Source: Deltaproteobacteria bacterium
GTDB taxonomy: Bacteria > Desulfobacterota > DSM-4660 > Desulfatiglandales > Desulfatiglandaceae
Assembly (NCBI GenBank): GCA_019314425.1
Contig: JAFCZI010000196.1
Coordinates: 1 to 5,140, forward strand
DNA length: 5,140 bases
Reading direction: 5' to 3'
Shown here piece after piece: positions 1 through 5,140 of this stretch. How positions within the stretch are numbered: position 1 is the first letter of the stretch; every line of letters begins with the position of its first letter. The position numbers and the translations under genes are program-made. Below the pieces are notes generated by a model. It worked only from the letters and a program-made list of their open reading frames with translations, made no database searches and was not told the DNA's origin.

Positions 1-560
1 CCATGACATCTGCAATCGGCACGCCGTTCCATTCCAAAATTTCATCACCTACCTCCATTCCAGCGTTGTCAGCCTGTCCACCTTCCGTCACAATGTTTGC
101 AATCAGTCGGCCGTCATCAAGGCCGATAATGCCGAATCCATAGCAGCCATTAATATGCTCCATGCACATGGCAGTAAGGTTCCCACCTGTAGTGGAAACA
201 TGACCGTCCGGTAAAGACTTGGTGTATTCAAGAATGGCCGTGACATAGGCTGCTTCGTCATTATTTTCCATGGCTTGAACCACCTTCGGTCGAGCTACGG
301 CGTTTAATTCGTCCCAATCGATACCTTTCCACTCTCCAAAGGCATACTGTTCCGATACCTGCTGCTGAAGCGCATCAATAAGCTTCCACCCAAGTCATCT
401 GAGCATAGTCGCCTATGCCTGGCTCTATAAAGGGGGTATCGCTATCGCTACCATCATTATTACAAGCACTGAACATGGTTAATGATAGAAAAAAGGAAAA
501 CAGAGCGGCACAGCGCCTTAAGCTAAACTCGGTCATCAAGCGGGATTTAAATCTATTCAT
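1..560 (-). pseudogene. S41-family peptidase lipoprotein, frameshifted and cut by the window edge
   Basis: This is the N-terminal part of a secreted serine protease of the S41 (C-terminal processing protease) type. Such enzymes cleave proteins outside the cytoplasm with a Ser-Lys dyad, which would lie beyond the left edge here. The ATG at 560 is chosen because AGGA lies 8 bases upstream on the minus strand. Residues 1-33 form a lipoprotein-like signal: arginines, the hydrophobic run LFSFFLSLTMFSA, then Cys33; Phe at -3 makes the lipobox atypical. The first frame stops at TGA (375-377) after TWVEAY. Removing one base near 379 restores ...WVEAFDALQQQ, after which the frame stays open to position 2. 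That second part contains EYxF-like and WKGIDWDEL segments, the S41-typical LPDGHVS, and the start of a PDZ domain (GFGIIGL, then AGMEVGDEILEWNGVPI). The lesion is a one-base insertion; a sequencing error is the main alternative. It is transcribed away from hicAB. Confidence 0.85.
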
Positions 561-562
561 GG

Positions 563-585
563 ATTACATCCTATTTTCATGTAAT
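563..585. promoter_or_regulatory. Inverted repeat around the ribosome binding site of the S41 gene
   Basis: A perfect 7-bp inverted repeat, ATTACAT (563-569) and ATGTAAT (579-585), is separated by 9 bases. On the minus strand the Shine-Dalgarno AGGA of the protease gene (569-572 on the plus strand) lies at the loop/stem border of this possible hairpin. An AT-rich palindrome AATTTAAATT (583-592) and a CATAAT -10-like box (590-595, minus) lie directly upstream. It could be an operator or an mRNA hairpin affecting translation, or it may be chance in an AT-rich leader. No good -35 box was found. Confidence 0.3.
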
Positions 586-609
586 TTAAATTATGGGGTC
601 TCGCACGTG

Positions 610-658
610 TTGCCACATCAGGCGAACGCGGTTTACGTACGGTGAATGTTGTTGGCAA
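610..658. repeat. Imperfect inverted repeat in the divergent intergenic region
   Basis: TTGCCA (610-615) and TGGCAA (653-658) form the outer arms. The inner arms starting at CATCAGGCGAACG match the reverse complement of the right side, CATTCACCGTACG, at roughly 10 of 13 positions. The structure is a roughly 49-base stem-loop with a TTTA-containing loop. It is more GC-rich than the surrounding AT-rich leader. It superficially resembles a degenerate attC, but the R-box GTT/AAC cores are not convincing, so it is only called a repeat. Confidence 0.35.
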
Positions 659-666
659 AATCAAAT

Positions 667-758
667 TTAGCTTATTGTGCTACACGTTTATTAGCTTTTC
701 CTGCATTACCGTCTTTAGCTTTGGATTGTACCATTATTAGCTTATTCTGTCGAATAAT
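667..758. repeat. Degenerate tandem TTAGCTT repeat, period 22-24 bp
   Basis: The heptamer TTAGCTT occurs at 667-673, 691-697, 715-721 and 737-743, with spacings of 24, 24 and 22 bases. The first two units agree at about 14 of 24 positions; beyond the heptamer the later units are weak. Even spacing of about two helical turns would suit a protein-binding array on one face of DNA upstream of hicAB. It could equally be a decayed tandem duplication. No coding function is suggested. Confidence 0.4.
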
Positions 759-831
759 TCTTCTATAGATTCCGTAACAGCTTAAAAAAATATCGGTTTT
801 GCAACCTTTTCTATTTGCGATGACAGCAAAA

Positions 832-842
832 TATGATATCAT
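832..842 (+). promoter_or_regulatory. Probable hicAB -10 box overlapping a 10-bp palindromic operator
   Basis: ATGATATCAT (833-842) is a perfect 10-bp palindrome ending 7 bases before the hicA ATG at 850. It overlaps TATGAT (832-837), a good -10 hexamer; the -35 position is weak (TTCTAT at 809-814 with a 17-base gap). HicB proteins with ribbon-helix-helix domains are known to autorepress by binding palindromes over their promoter, so this is the likely operator. Transcription from this -10 box would start only a few bases before the ATG, giving a nearly leaderless message. Confidence 0.45.
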
Positions 843-849
843 TCGCTTC

Positions 850-1104
850 ATGAACAGCCAACAGAGAAAAACGCTCGGAACAATTTTCACCGATCCGGTT
901 AATGGTAATATTGAATGGCGGAAAATTGAATCGTTGTTTCTGGCTTTGGGGGCGGTTCGCACGGAAAAGGCAGGTTCCGCTATCAGTTTTGTCTTAAACG
1001 ACGTTCGGGCGGATTTCCACCGTCCGCATCCTGACAAGGCGGCATTACGGTATCGCGTGAAAGATGCACGCAAGTTCTTGAATCAGGCAGGTATAACACC
1101 ATGA
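850..1104 (+). CDS. hicA: HicA-family toxin (mRNA interferase) of a type II toxin-antitoxin system
   Basis: An 84-aa protein of the HicA family, small dsRBD-like ribonucleases that cleave mRNA in the cytoplasm until bound by HicB. The ATG at 850 starts MNSQQRKTL, the usual beginning of this subfamily. Longer in-frame starts at 799 (TTG) and 820 (ATG) would run through the likely promoter and are disfavoured. Visible parts are helix 1 with DPVNGNIEWRKIESLFLALGA (residues 15-35), the central strands AGSAISFVLNDVRADFHRPHP (41-61), and the final helix VKDARKFLNQAGI. Canonical HicA proteins carry a catalytic His in a G-S-H motif at the start of strand 2. Here that position is Ala44 (AGSA), and the nearest histidines are His57 and His60 in the FHRPHP motif. 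This looks like a property of the RPHP subfamily and not a mutation, but the catalytic residue is then uncertain. No Shine-Dalgarno is visible. The stop overlaps the hicB start by 4 bases. Confidence 0.88.
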   Translation: MNSQQRKTLGTIFTDPVNGNIEWRKIESLFLALGAVRTEKAGSAISFVLNDVRADFHRPHPDKAALRYRVKDARKFLNQAGITP

Positions 1105-1433
1105 ACATGATGAAATACAAGGGCTATATCGCCCGCATTGAGTTTGATGAGGAAGACCGCATTTTTGTCGGACATCTGGCCGGTATTAAGGATATTGTCG
1201 GTTTTCACGGCACCACGGTCGATGAACTGGAAATTGCGTTTCATGAATCCGTCGATAGCTACATGGCCATCAGTAAAGAAACGGGAAGGCCCGCACAAAA
1301 GCCGTTCTCCGGAAAGCTGATGCTGCGGGTTCCACCGGAGGTTCATGCCGCCGTGGCAACTGCTGCCCAAGTGCGTGGAAAAAGTATCAATCAGTGGGCT
1401 TCAGAGGCTTTGGAAAAAGCGGCTCACGTTTAA
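1101..1433 (+). CDS. hicB: HicB-family antitoxin with C-terminal ribbon-helix-helix domain
   Basis: A 110-aa antitoxin, partner of the preceding HicA. Residues 5-55 form the partial RNase H-like HicB fold that covers the toxin: KYKGYIARIEFDEEDRIFVGHLAGI, a strand pair, then TTVDELEIAFHESVDSYM, a helix. After the linker KETGRPAQKPFSG, residues 72-107 (KLMLRVPPEVHAAVATAAQ, then GKSINQWASEALEKA) form an Arc-type ribbon-helix-helix DNA-binding domain. This suggests that HicB represses its own promoter, most simply at the palindrome before hicA. The ATG at 1101 overlaps the hicA stop (ATGA), so translation is probably coupled; AGG at 1089-1091 is a weak ribosome binding site 9 bases upstream. ATGs at 1107 and 1110 are possible alternative starts. 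The toxin-first order and overlap are typical of hicAB. Confidence 0.93.
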   Translation: MNMMKYKGYIARIEFDEEDRIFVGHLAGIKDIVGFHGTTVDELEIAFHESVDSYMAISKETGRPAQKPFSGKLMLRVPPEVHAAVATAAQVRGKSINQWASEALEKAAHV

Positions 1434-1437
1434 GGTC

Positions 1438-1601
1438 TGATGGCGCCGTAAAAAGTCCCATCTACTGCGTTGCAGCAATTTTTCAGAATCTCAACATACG
1501 ACATGTATGCCAGACGTTCCTGAAAAACTGCTACGCCTTGTATATGGAACCTTTTACGACGCCATCTACAGATGGATTTGTGACTTTTTACGAGTGCATC
1601 A
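1438..1601. mobile_element. MITE/REP-like palindromic element with terminal inverted repeats
   Basis: A non-coding element of about 164 bp starts 4 bases after the hicB stop. Its ends, 1438-1457 (TGATGGCGCCGTAAAAAGTC) and 1582-1601, are inverted repeats matching at 16 of 20 positions, including a perfect 11-bp core (CGTAAAAAGTC / GACTTTTTACG). A second right-hand arm, TTTTACGACGCCATC (1552-1566), also pairs with the left end with one mismatch, so two alternative folds exist. Inside, 1467-1486 pairs with 1520-1536 (TTTTTCAG / CTGAAAAA plus GCGT..GCAG with a small bulge). The centre is CATACgacatGTATG (1496-1510), and CCATCTACAGATGG (1562-1575) is a small palindrome of its own. No transposase and no clear target-site duplication are visible. 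The open frame across it (1394-1624) is treated as an artefact. As RNA it would fold strongly and may end or protect the hicAB transcript. Confidence 0.7.
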
Positions 1602-1659
1602 AGATTTCAGCAAATTTCCATTGACATAGCCACCATCTCAAAACGTACCCGCAGATCTC

Positions 1660-1663
1660 AGGA
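1660..1663 (+). promoter_or_regulatory. Shine-Dalgarno AGGA supporting a TTG start
   Basis: AGGA lies 5 bases before the TTG at 1669. An in-frame TAG at 1627-1629 rules out any start further upstream except rare codons, and the next sensible initiator is this TTG. A TTGACA -35-like hexamer at 1621-1626 may belong to the operon promoter, but no good -10 box follows at the normal distance. Confidence 0.5.
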
Positions 1664-1668
1664 AAATT

Positions 1669-3093
1669 TTGAAGATATTTGTCAAAAAATCCAAAAAAGA
1701 CCAGGCTCAATACGTAAAAAAGCTGCCAGAATCCATCCGTCTTGACATCGATGAGAAGACGGTCGACCGGAAACTCAGTGTCCGCAATACTGCCACAGCC
1801 GCTTTAAACAACCTTGAAACCGTACTAAGGCTCGTTGAAGGCGGCAAAATCAAGGTCAGTGCCAAAACCGGTCGCCCGACGCTGGCCGCGCAGAAGAAAC
1901 TGAGCAGGCTCCTGCAGGATGGCGACTGGTATGAAAAAAACGTCCTTTCTGTAATAGGTCATATCCAGGCGTTTGCCTGGCCCGTACTGCTCCAGGGAAC
2001 GGGATTGGCAAAGACGGACGGCAGCACACTCAAACTTACCAACAGAGGGAAAAAAGCGCTTAAAAGTGACTTTCCACAGATCATCAAAGACGCATGGTCC
2101 AAATGGCAAACGAACAAGTTCCTGGACGAATTCAGCCGGGTGGACCTGATCAAAGGGCAGAGATCAACCCGGGGGCGGACGCTCTTTGCCGGACACACCC
2201 GGAGGCCGGCTTTACATGAAGGCCTTTGGGGCTGCACCCCAGGCAAATGGGTTTCAGTGGACGAATTGATCCGTTCAATGAATTCAATATGCCTTAATTT
2301 CGAGGTGGCGCGGTACGCCTGGAAACTCTATGTGGAAGATTCCAATTACGGGCGCCTGAACGAGTACGAGGACCAGGCCATGATCAAAAAACGGTATGTG
2401 CTGGCGTACCTTTTTGAGTACGCCGCCACCCTGGGGCTGATCGATGTGGCCTATATCCATCCGGACGGCGCTCTTTCCGACTATCATGCTCTCTGGGCCT
2501 GGGGTACGGGTGATATGACCTTTTTAAGCCGATACGATGGCCTCATGTACATACGACTGAATCCCCTGGGCGCTTTTGCCATGGAAATGACCGATGTTTA
2601 TGAAACCGAACCCACGCAAATCCGGGCGATTCTCACAGTCTTACCGAATCATGATGTGGTGGTGACCGACGTGGTCGCCCTGTCTCCCGCTGACAGGCTG
2701 TTTCTTGAAAAAATTTGTGAAAAAAAATCACCCGTTTTATGGACTCTGACCACGCGCACCCTGCTTGAGGCGGCGCAAAACGGCACGAGCATTCAGGACA
2801 TTAAAGCCTTTCTGAAATCCCGTTCCGCCCAGCCCGTTCCCAAAACCGTCACGGTCCTTCTGGATGATATGAAAAAGCGTTCAACCGGGCTTGAATACGC
2901 GGGAAGAACCCATCTCATCGCGTGCAAAGACGCCATGCTTCAAACACTGGTCTCATCCGATGCAACGCTTTCAAAGCTATGCCGACCGGCGGGGGAAAAA
3001 CATCTCGTCATCATGCCGGGGAAAGAGAAACAATTCATAACGGCCCTGGTCCGGTTGGGCTACATCGTGCCGCAGCTGCGAGAGCAGATATGA
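1669..3093 (+). CDS. Helicase-associated winged-helix protein, partner of the XPB-type helicase
   Basis: A 474-aa soluble protein starting at TTG (1669) with AGGA 5 bases upstream. It has no helicase motifs of its own (no Walker A, no DExH). Residues 40-135 look like winged-helix DNA-binding units: a LETVLRLVEGGKIKVSAKTGRP segment ending at residue 70, then GLAKTDG (112-118) with LTNRGKKAL (123-131). The middle (140-310) is unrecognised but rich in aromatic residues. Residues 320-474 resemble the helicase-associated domain found beside XPB/Ssl2-like helicases (PF13625 type): ILTVLPNHDVVV, SPVLWTLTTRTLLEAAQNGTS, then PVPKTVTVLLDDM, and finally LVIMPG..LVRLGYIVP. The same pattern recurs at the N-terminus of the next protein. 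The 4-base ATGA overlap with that gene implies coupled translation and joint function. By analogy with actinobacteria, where XPB (Ercc3) also sits next to a larger helicase-associated protein, it probably binds DNA or modulates the helicase. Its exact function is unknown. The domain assignment is by eye. Confidence 0.8.
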   Translation: MKIFVKKSKKDQAQYVKKLPESIRLDIDEKTVDRKLSVRNTATAALNNLETVLRLVEGGKIKVSAKTGRPTLAAQKKLSRLLQDGDWYEKNVLSVIGHIQAFAWPVLLQGTGLAKTDGSTLKLTNRGKKALKSDFPQIIKDAWSKWQTNKFLDEFSRVDLIKGQRSTRGRTLFAGHTRRPALHEGLWGCTPGKWVSVDELIRSMNSICLNFEVARYAWKLYVEDSNYGRLNEYEDQAMIKKRYVLAYLFEYAATLGLIDVAYIHPDGALSDYHALWAWGTGDMTFLSRYDGLMYIRLNPLGAFAMEMTDVYETEPTQIRAILTVLPNHDVVVTDVVALSPADRLFLEKICEKKSPVLWTLTTRTLLEAAQNGTSIQDIKAFLKSRSAQPVPKTVTVLLDDMKKRSTGLEYAGRTHLIACKDAMLQTLVSSDATLSKLCRPAGEKHLVIMPGKEKQFITALVRLGYIVPQLREQI

Positions 3094-4793
3094 CCGATTA
3101 CACCCCCGACAACCCGCTCATCGTCCAGGGCGATCACACCATTTTGGTGGAAGTCAACAGCCCCCGTTATGAAGCGGCCCGCAACGAACTGATCCGATTC
3201 GCCGAACTGGTCAAATCCCCCGAACACATTCACACCTACCGCATCACCCCGCTTTCCATCTGGAATGCCCGGGCCGCCGGGATTCCCGCCACAAGTATCA
3301 TTGATGCCCTTCATGAATTTACAAAATACCCGGTTCCGGAACATATCCTCGTTGAAATCAATGATTTTGCCGCCAGATTCGGTCGTCTTAAGCTTCGGCG
3401 CCATAAAAAAGGAATCACGCTTTCCGCCGACAACGAACCCCTTGCAGAAGAGATCGTCCATACCCCTGCCATACGGGATCTTCTGGCCAGCCGCATTTCC
3501 CAAACCGAATTTCTCATCAGAGTGGCTGATCGCGGCAGGATCAAACAGGCACTCATCCAGGTCGGATTTCCGGCGGAAGACCTTGCGGGGTATGTAAAAG
3601 GAGAGCGGGTTGATTTCTCCGTGCGCACCACCACTTCTTCGGGCGCTGGCTTTTCTTTTCGCCCCTACCAGCAACAGGCGGCCGATATCTTCTACGCCAA
3701 AGGCGCTGATCAGGGTGGGGCCGGTGTCATTGTGCTGCCGTGCGGCGCCGGAAAAACCATTGTGGGGATTGGCTGTATGGCGCAGCTTCAAACATCCACC
3801 CTGATCCTCACCACCAATGTGACCGCCATCCGGCAATGGAAGCAGGAACTGATGGACAAGACCACCCTCTCTGAGGAGGACATCGGCGAATACAGCGGAA
3901 ACGCGAAGGAAATTCGCCAGGTCACCATCGCCACATACCAGATCATGACCTATCGACCCAACAAAGAAGGCGATTTTCCGCACCTGACCCTTTTTGACGA
4001 CCGCAACTGGGGGCTGATCATTTACGATGAGGTTCATATGCTTCCCGCCCCCGTTTTTCAGGTGACGGCCGGTTTGCAGGCCAGACGGCGCCTGGGCCTG
4101 ACCGCGACCCTGGTTCGGGAAGACGGCAAGGAAGAGGATGTGTTTGCTTTGATCGGCCCCAAAAAGGTGGATGTGCCCTGGAAGGAAATGGAGCAGCAGG
4201 GCTGGATCGCCAAGGCCCGATGTTGCGAAATCCGCATTCCCCTTCCCGAAGACCTGCGCATGCCCTATGCCGTGGCAAACAAGCGAAGAAAATTCCGGAT
4301 TTCTTCGGAAAATCCTGCCAAACAGGCGCTGATCAGAGAAATCATGGCCCGGCACAAGGGAAAACAGATCCTGTTGATCGGCATGTATATCGATCAGTTG
4401 AAGGCGGCCGCCAAAGGCCTGGATATCCCATTGATTACCGGATCCACATCCCAGAAGAAACGGGACAGCCTCTACGAAGATTTCAAGGACGGCAAAATCA
4501 GCACCCTGGCGGTTTCCAAGGTGGCCAATTTCGCGGTGGACCTGCCCGATGCCGCTGTGGCCATTCAGATCTCCGGCACATTCGGTTCCCGGCAGGAAGA
4601 AGCCCAGCGCCTGGGAAGGATTCTGCGGCCCAAACCCGGGGAAAATCAGGCCTACTTCTATTCGCTGGTCACCCAGGATACCGTGGAACAGGATTTTGCG
4701 CTGAAACGCCAGTTATTTTTGTGCGAGCAGGGATATGAATATGCCATACGAACTGAAGGTTCTTTAATGATCTCCCCTTCAGCGGTTGATTGA
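3090..4793 (+). CDS. xpb: XPB/Rad25-family SF2 DNA helicase
   Basis: A 567-aa ATP-dependent DNA helicase/translocase of superfamily 2, XPB/ERCC3 type. These unwind or remodel DNA 3'-5' and act in repair. The ATG at 3090 is chosen because it overlaps the previous stop (ATGA), follows a GAGAG-like ribosome binding site and begins the conserved NPLIVQGDHTILVEV. Residues 8-180 are a helicase-associated domain (HIHTYRITPLSIWNARAAG, KYPVPEHILVEI). FRPYQQQAADIF is the Q-motif region. Next come motif I (CGAGKT, 218-223; Lys222 binds ATP), motif II (DEVH, 313-316), motif III (TAT, 338-340), the XPB-specific RED motif (Arg343-Asp345), a thumb-like segment (Tyr393 to Lys411), motif V (NFAVDLP) and motif VI (QRLGRILRP, from Gln506). 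All catalytic residues are present and the length suits a complete bacterial XPB, so it should be active. Archaeal XPB pairs with the Bax1 nuclease; no Bax1-like gene is in the window. Confidence 0.95.
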   Translation: MTDYTPDNPLIVQGDHTILVEVNSPRYEAARNELIRFAELVKSPEHIHTYRITPLSIWNARAAGIPATSIIDALHEFTKYPVPEHILVEINDFAARFGRLKLRRHKKGITLSADNEPLAEEIVHTPAIRDLLASRISQTEFLIRVADRGRIKQALIQVGFPAEDLAGYVKGERVDFSVRTTTSSGAGFSFRPYQQQAADIFYAKGADQGGAGVIVLPCGAGKTIVGIGCMAQLQTSTLILTTNVTAIRQWKQELMDKTTLSEEDIGEYSGNAKEIRQVTIATYQIMTYRPNKEGDFPHLTLFDDRNWGLIIYDEVHMLPAPVFQVTAGLQARRRLGLTATLVREDGKEEDVFALIGPKKVDVPWKEMEQQGWIAKARCCEIRIPLPEDLRMPYAVANKRRKFRISSENPAKQALIREIMARHKGKQILLIGMYIDQLKAAAKGLDIPLITGSTSQKKRDSLYEDFKDGKISTLAVSKVANFAVDLPDAAVAIQISGTFGSRQEEAQRLGRILRPKPGENQAYFYSLVTQDTVEQDFALKRQLFLCEQGYEYAIRTEGSLMISPSAVD

Positions 4794-5140
4794 ATGAGAA
4801 CAAGACATGATACTTGTGAAAAAATACATTTTACACTCGTTGGCTAACCGAAATTTATAACCTGAAGTACGTCCCCTGATACATTTGGCAGTTATCCTCA
4901 ACCCAAACTTTTAAATCCACTTTGATTCACAATTTATCCTTACTTTTTTATTTATCAAAGCATAACGTCAAAATCAGAGGCGCGGCTTTTGGCGTCCGCT
5001 GCATTTTTTTGTTATATTCCATTGGCAGTTGCTCTAATTCTTTGAGTAATTGAATTTTAAAAGAGCGTCCCGCTTTCACCACACGCTTTCAGACCCGGGA
5101 AGAAAGCTGCAAAGTAGGAGGCGGGGTAAAAATTAGGAAT
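4794..5140. other. Non-coding tail with an attC-like site and no convincing gene
   Basis: About 350 bases after the helicase stop hold no gene that can be defended. The first part (4794-4959) is AT-rich, and no stem followed by a T-run on the plus strand was found that would serve as a terminator. A 9-bp direct repeat TTGGCAGTT occurs at 4885-4893 and 5022-5030. On the minus strand a short open stretch from about 5090 reads through the attC-like site to about 4950. It may be the degraded end of a cassette gene entering from the right, but it has no clear start or recognised product. Confidence 0.5.
4960..5017 (-). other. attC-like integron cassette recombination site
   Basis: Read on the minus strand the 58 bases run from ATATAAC (R'') to GTTATGC (R'), the usual TAAC...CGTTA order of attC sites. 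Between them, AAAATGCAGCGGACGC pairs with GCGCCTCTGATTTT. Aligned to its reverse-complement arm it is AAAAT[G]CAG(C/A)GG[A]CGC, leaving an extra G and an extra A unpaired on one strand. These match the extrahelical bases that integron integrases use to choose the strand. Short unpaired spacers separate the R and L arms, and CAAAAG forms the terminal loop. R-box positions 5-6 deviate from the GTTRRRY consensus. The length is at the short end of the attC range. The orientation places the cassette gene to the right of the window. No integrase gene or attI is visible, so this may be a lone site (CALIN-like) or a decayed one. Confidence 0.65.

Noticed and set aside
415..645. 76-aa plus-strand frame opposite the protease start
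   Set aside because: It is antisense to the signal peptide and promoter region of the S41 gene, with no domain or ribosome binding site.
610..658. Second attC site
   Set aside because: The stem is imperfect and the R-box GTTRRRY/RYYYAAC cores are absent in both orientations, so it is kept only as an inverted repeat.
799..849. 17-residue N-terminal extension of HicA
   Set aside because: It would begin at a TTG or ATG without a ribosome binding site and cover the likely -10 box and operator. The family starts at MNS.
672..1073. 133-aa minus-strand open frame opposite hicA
   Set aside because: It is antisense to the well-supported hicA and shows no recognisable domain or ribosome binding site. 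Its C-terminal 8-residue periodicity only reflects the TTAGCTT DNA repeat.
1394..1624. 76-aa plus-strand open frame across the palindromic element
   Set aside because: It starts inside hicB in another frame and its sequence is dictated by the inverted repeats. The element is better explained as non-coding.
2922..3089. 56-residue N-terminal extension of the helicase frame
   Set aside because: It overlaps the partner gene and shows no helicase-family similarity. The ATG at 3090 with the ATGA overlap and the conserved N-terminal domain is the better start.
3060..4355. 431-aa minus-strand open frame opposite the helicase
   Set aside because: It lies entirely against the XPB helicase and partner gene, whose motifs are intact. 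The composition is Gly/His/Phe-rich as expected of an antisense shadow in a GC-rich coding frame.
4800..4826. Terminator after the helicase: ACAAG (4800-4804), CTTGT (4813-4817), then an A-run
   Set aside because: The 5-bp stem is AT-rich and is followed by A's, not T's, on the coding strand, so it does not fit a Rho-independent terminator.
1..5140. CRISPR array, tRNA or rRNA genes
   Set aside because: No spaced direct repeats of CRISPR type, no tRNA cloverleaf and no rRNA signature were seen on reading both strands.

Overview
The window looks like an accessory, repeat-rich stretch of a bacterial chromosome of middling GC content. The gene set (a lipoprotein-type S41 protease, a HicAB module, a bacterial XPB-type helicase with a helicase-associated partner, and palindromic intergenic repeats) fits a deltaproteobacterial/Desulfobacterota-like genome. 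That placement is an impression from protein and repeat style and was not tested by any search.

Layout from left to right. Positions 1-560 (minus) hold the 5' part of a secreted S41-family (C-terminal processing type) protease with a lipoprotein signal and the start of a PDZ domain. A single-base frameshift near 379 breaks it, and the gene runs off the left edge. Positions 561-849 are a divergent intergenic region with short inverted repeats, a degenerate ~24-bp periodic TTAGCTT repeat and a 10-bp palindrome just before the next gene. Positions 850-1433 (plus) carry a HicA toxin and HicB antitoxin overlapping by 4 bases. Positions 1438-1601 are a long imperfect palindrome with terminal inverted repeats, best described as a MITE/REP-like non-coding element. 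Positions 1669-4793 (plus) are a two-gene operon: a 474-aa winged-helix/helicase-associated protein, then a 567-aa XPB-family SF2 helicase, joined by another 4-base ATGA overlap. Positions 4794-5140 contain no convincing gene but hold a compact attC-like integron recombination site at 4960-5017, oriented on the minus strand.

Functionally there are three independent units. The protease is probably dead, or decayed in this strain. HicAB is a probable type II toxin-antitoxin module, with HicA an mRNA interferase and HicB its neutraliser and likely autorepressor. The helicase pair is the most interesting unit. The C-terminal part of the partner and the N-terminal part of the helicase appear to be versions of the same helicase-associated domain, which suggests that the two proteins work together on DNA, in repair or an uncharacterised DNA-processing role. 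The mix of toxin-antitoxin module, palindromic element, attC-like site and broken gene suggests that DNA has been gained and lost here repeatedly.
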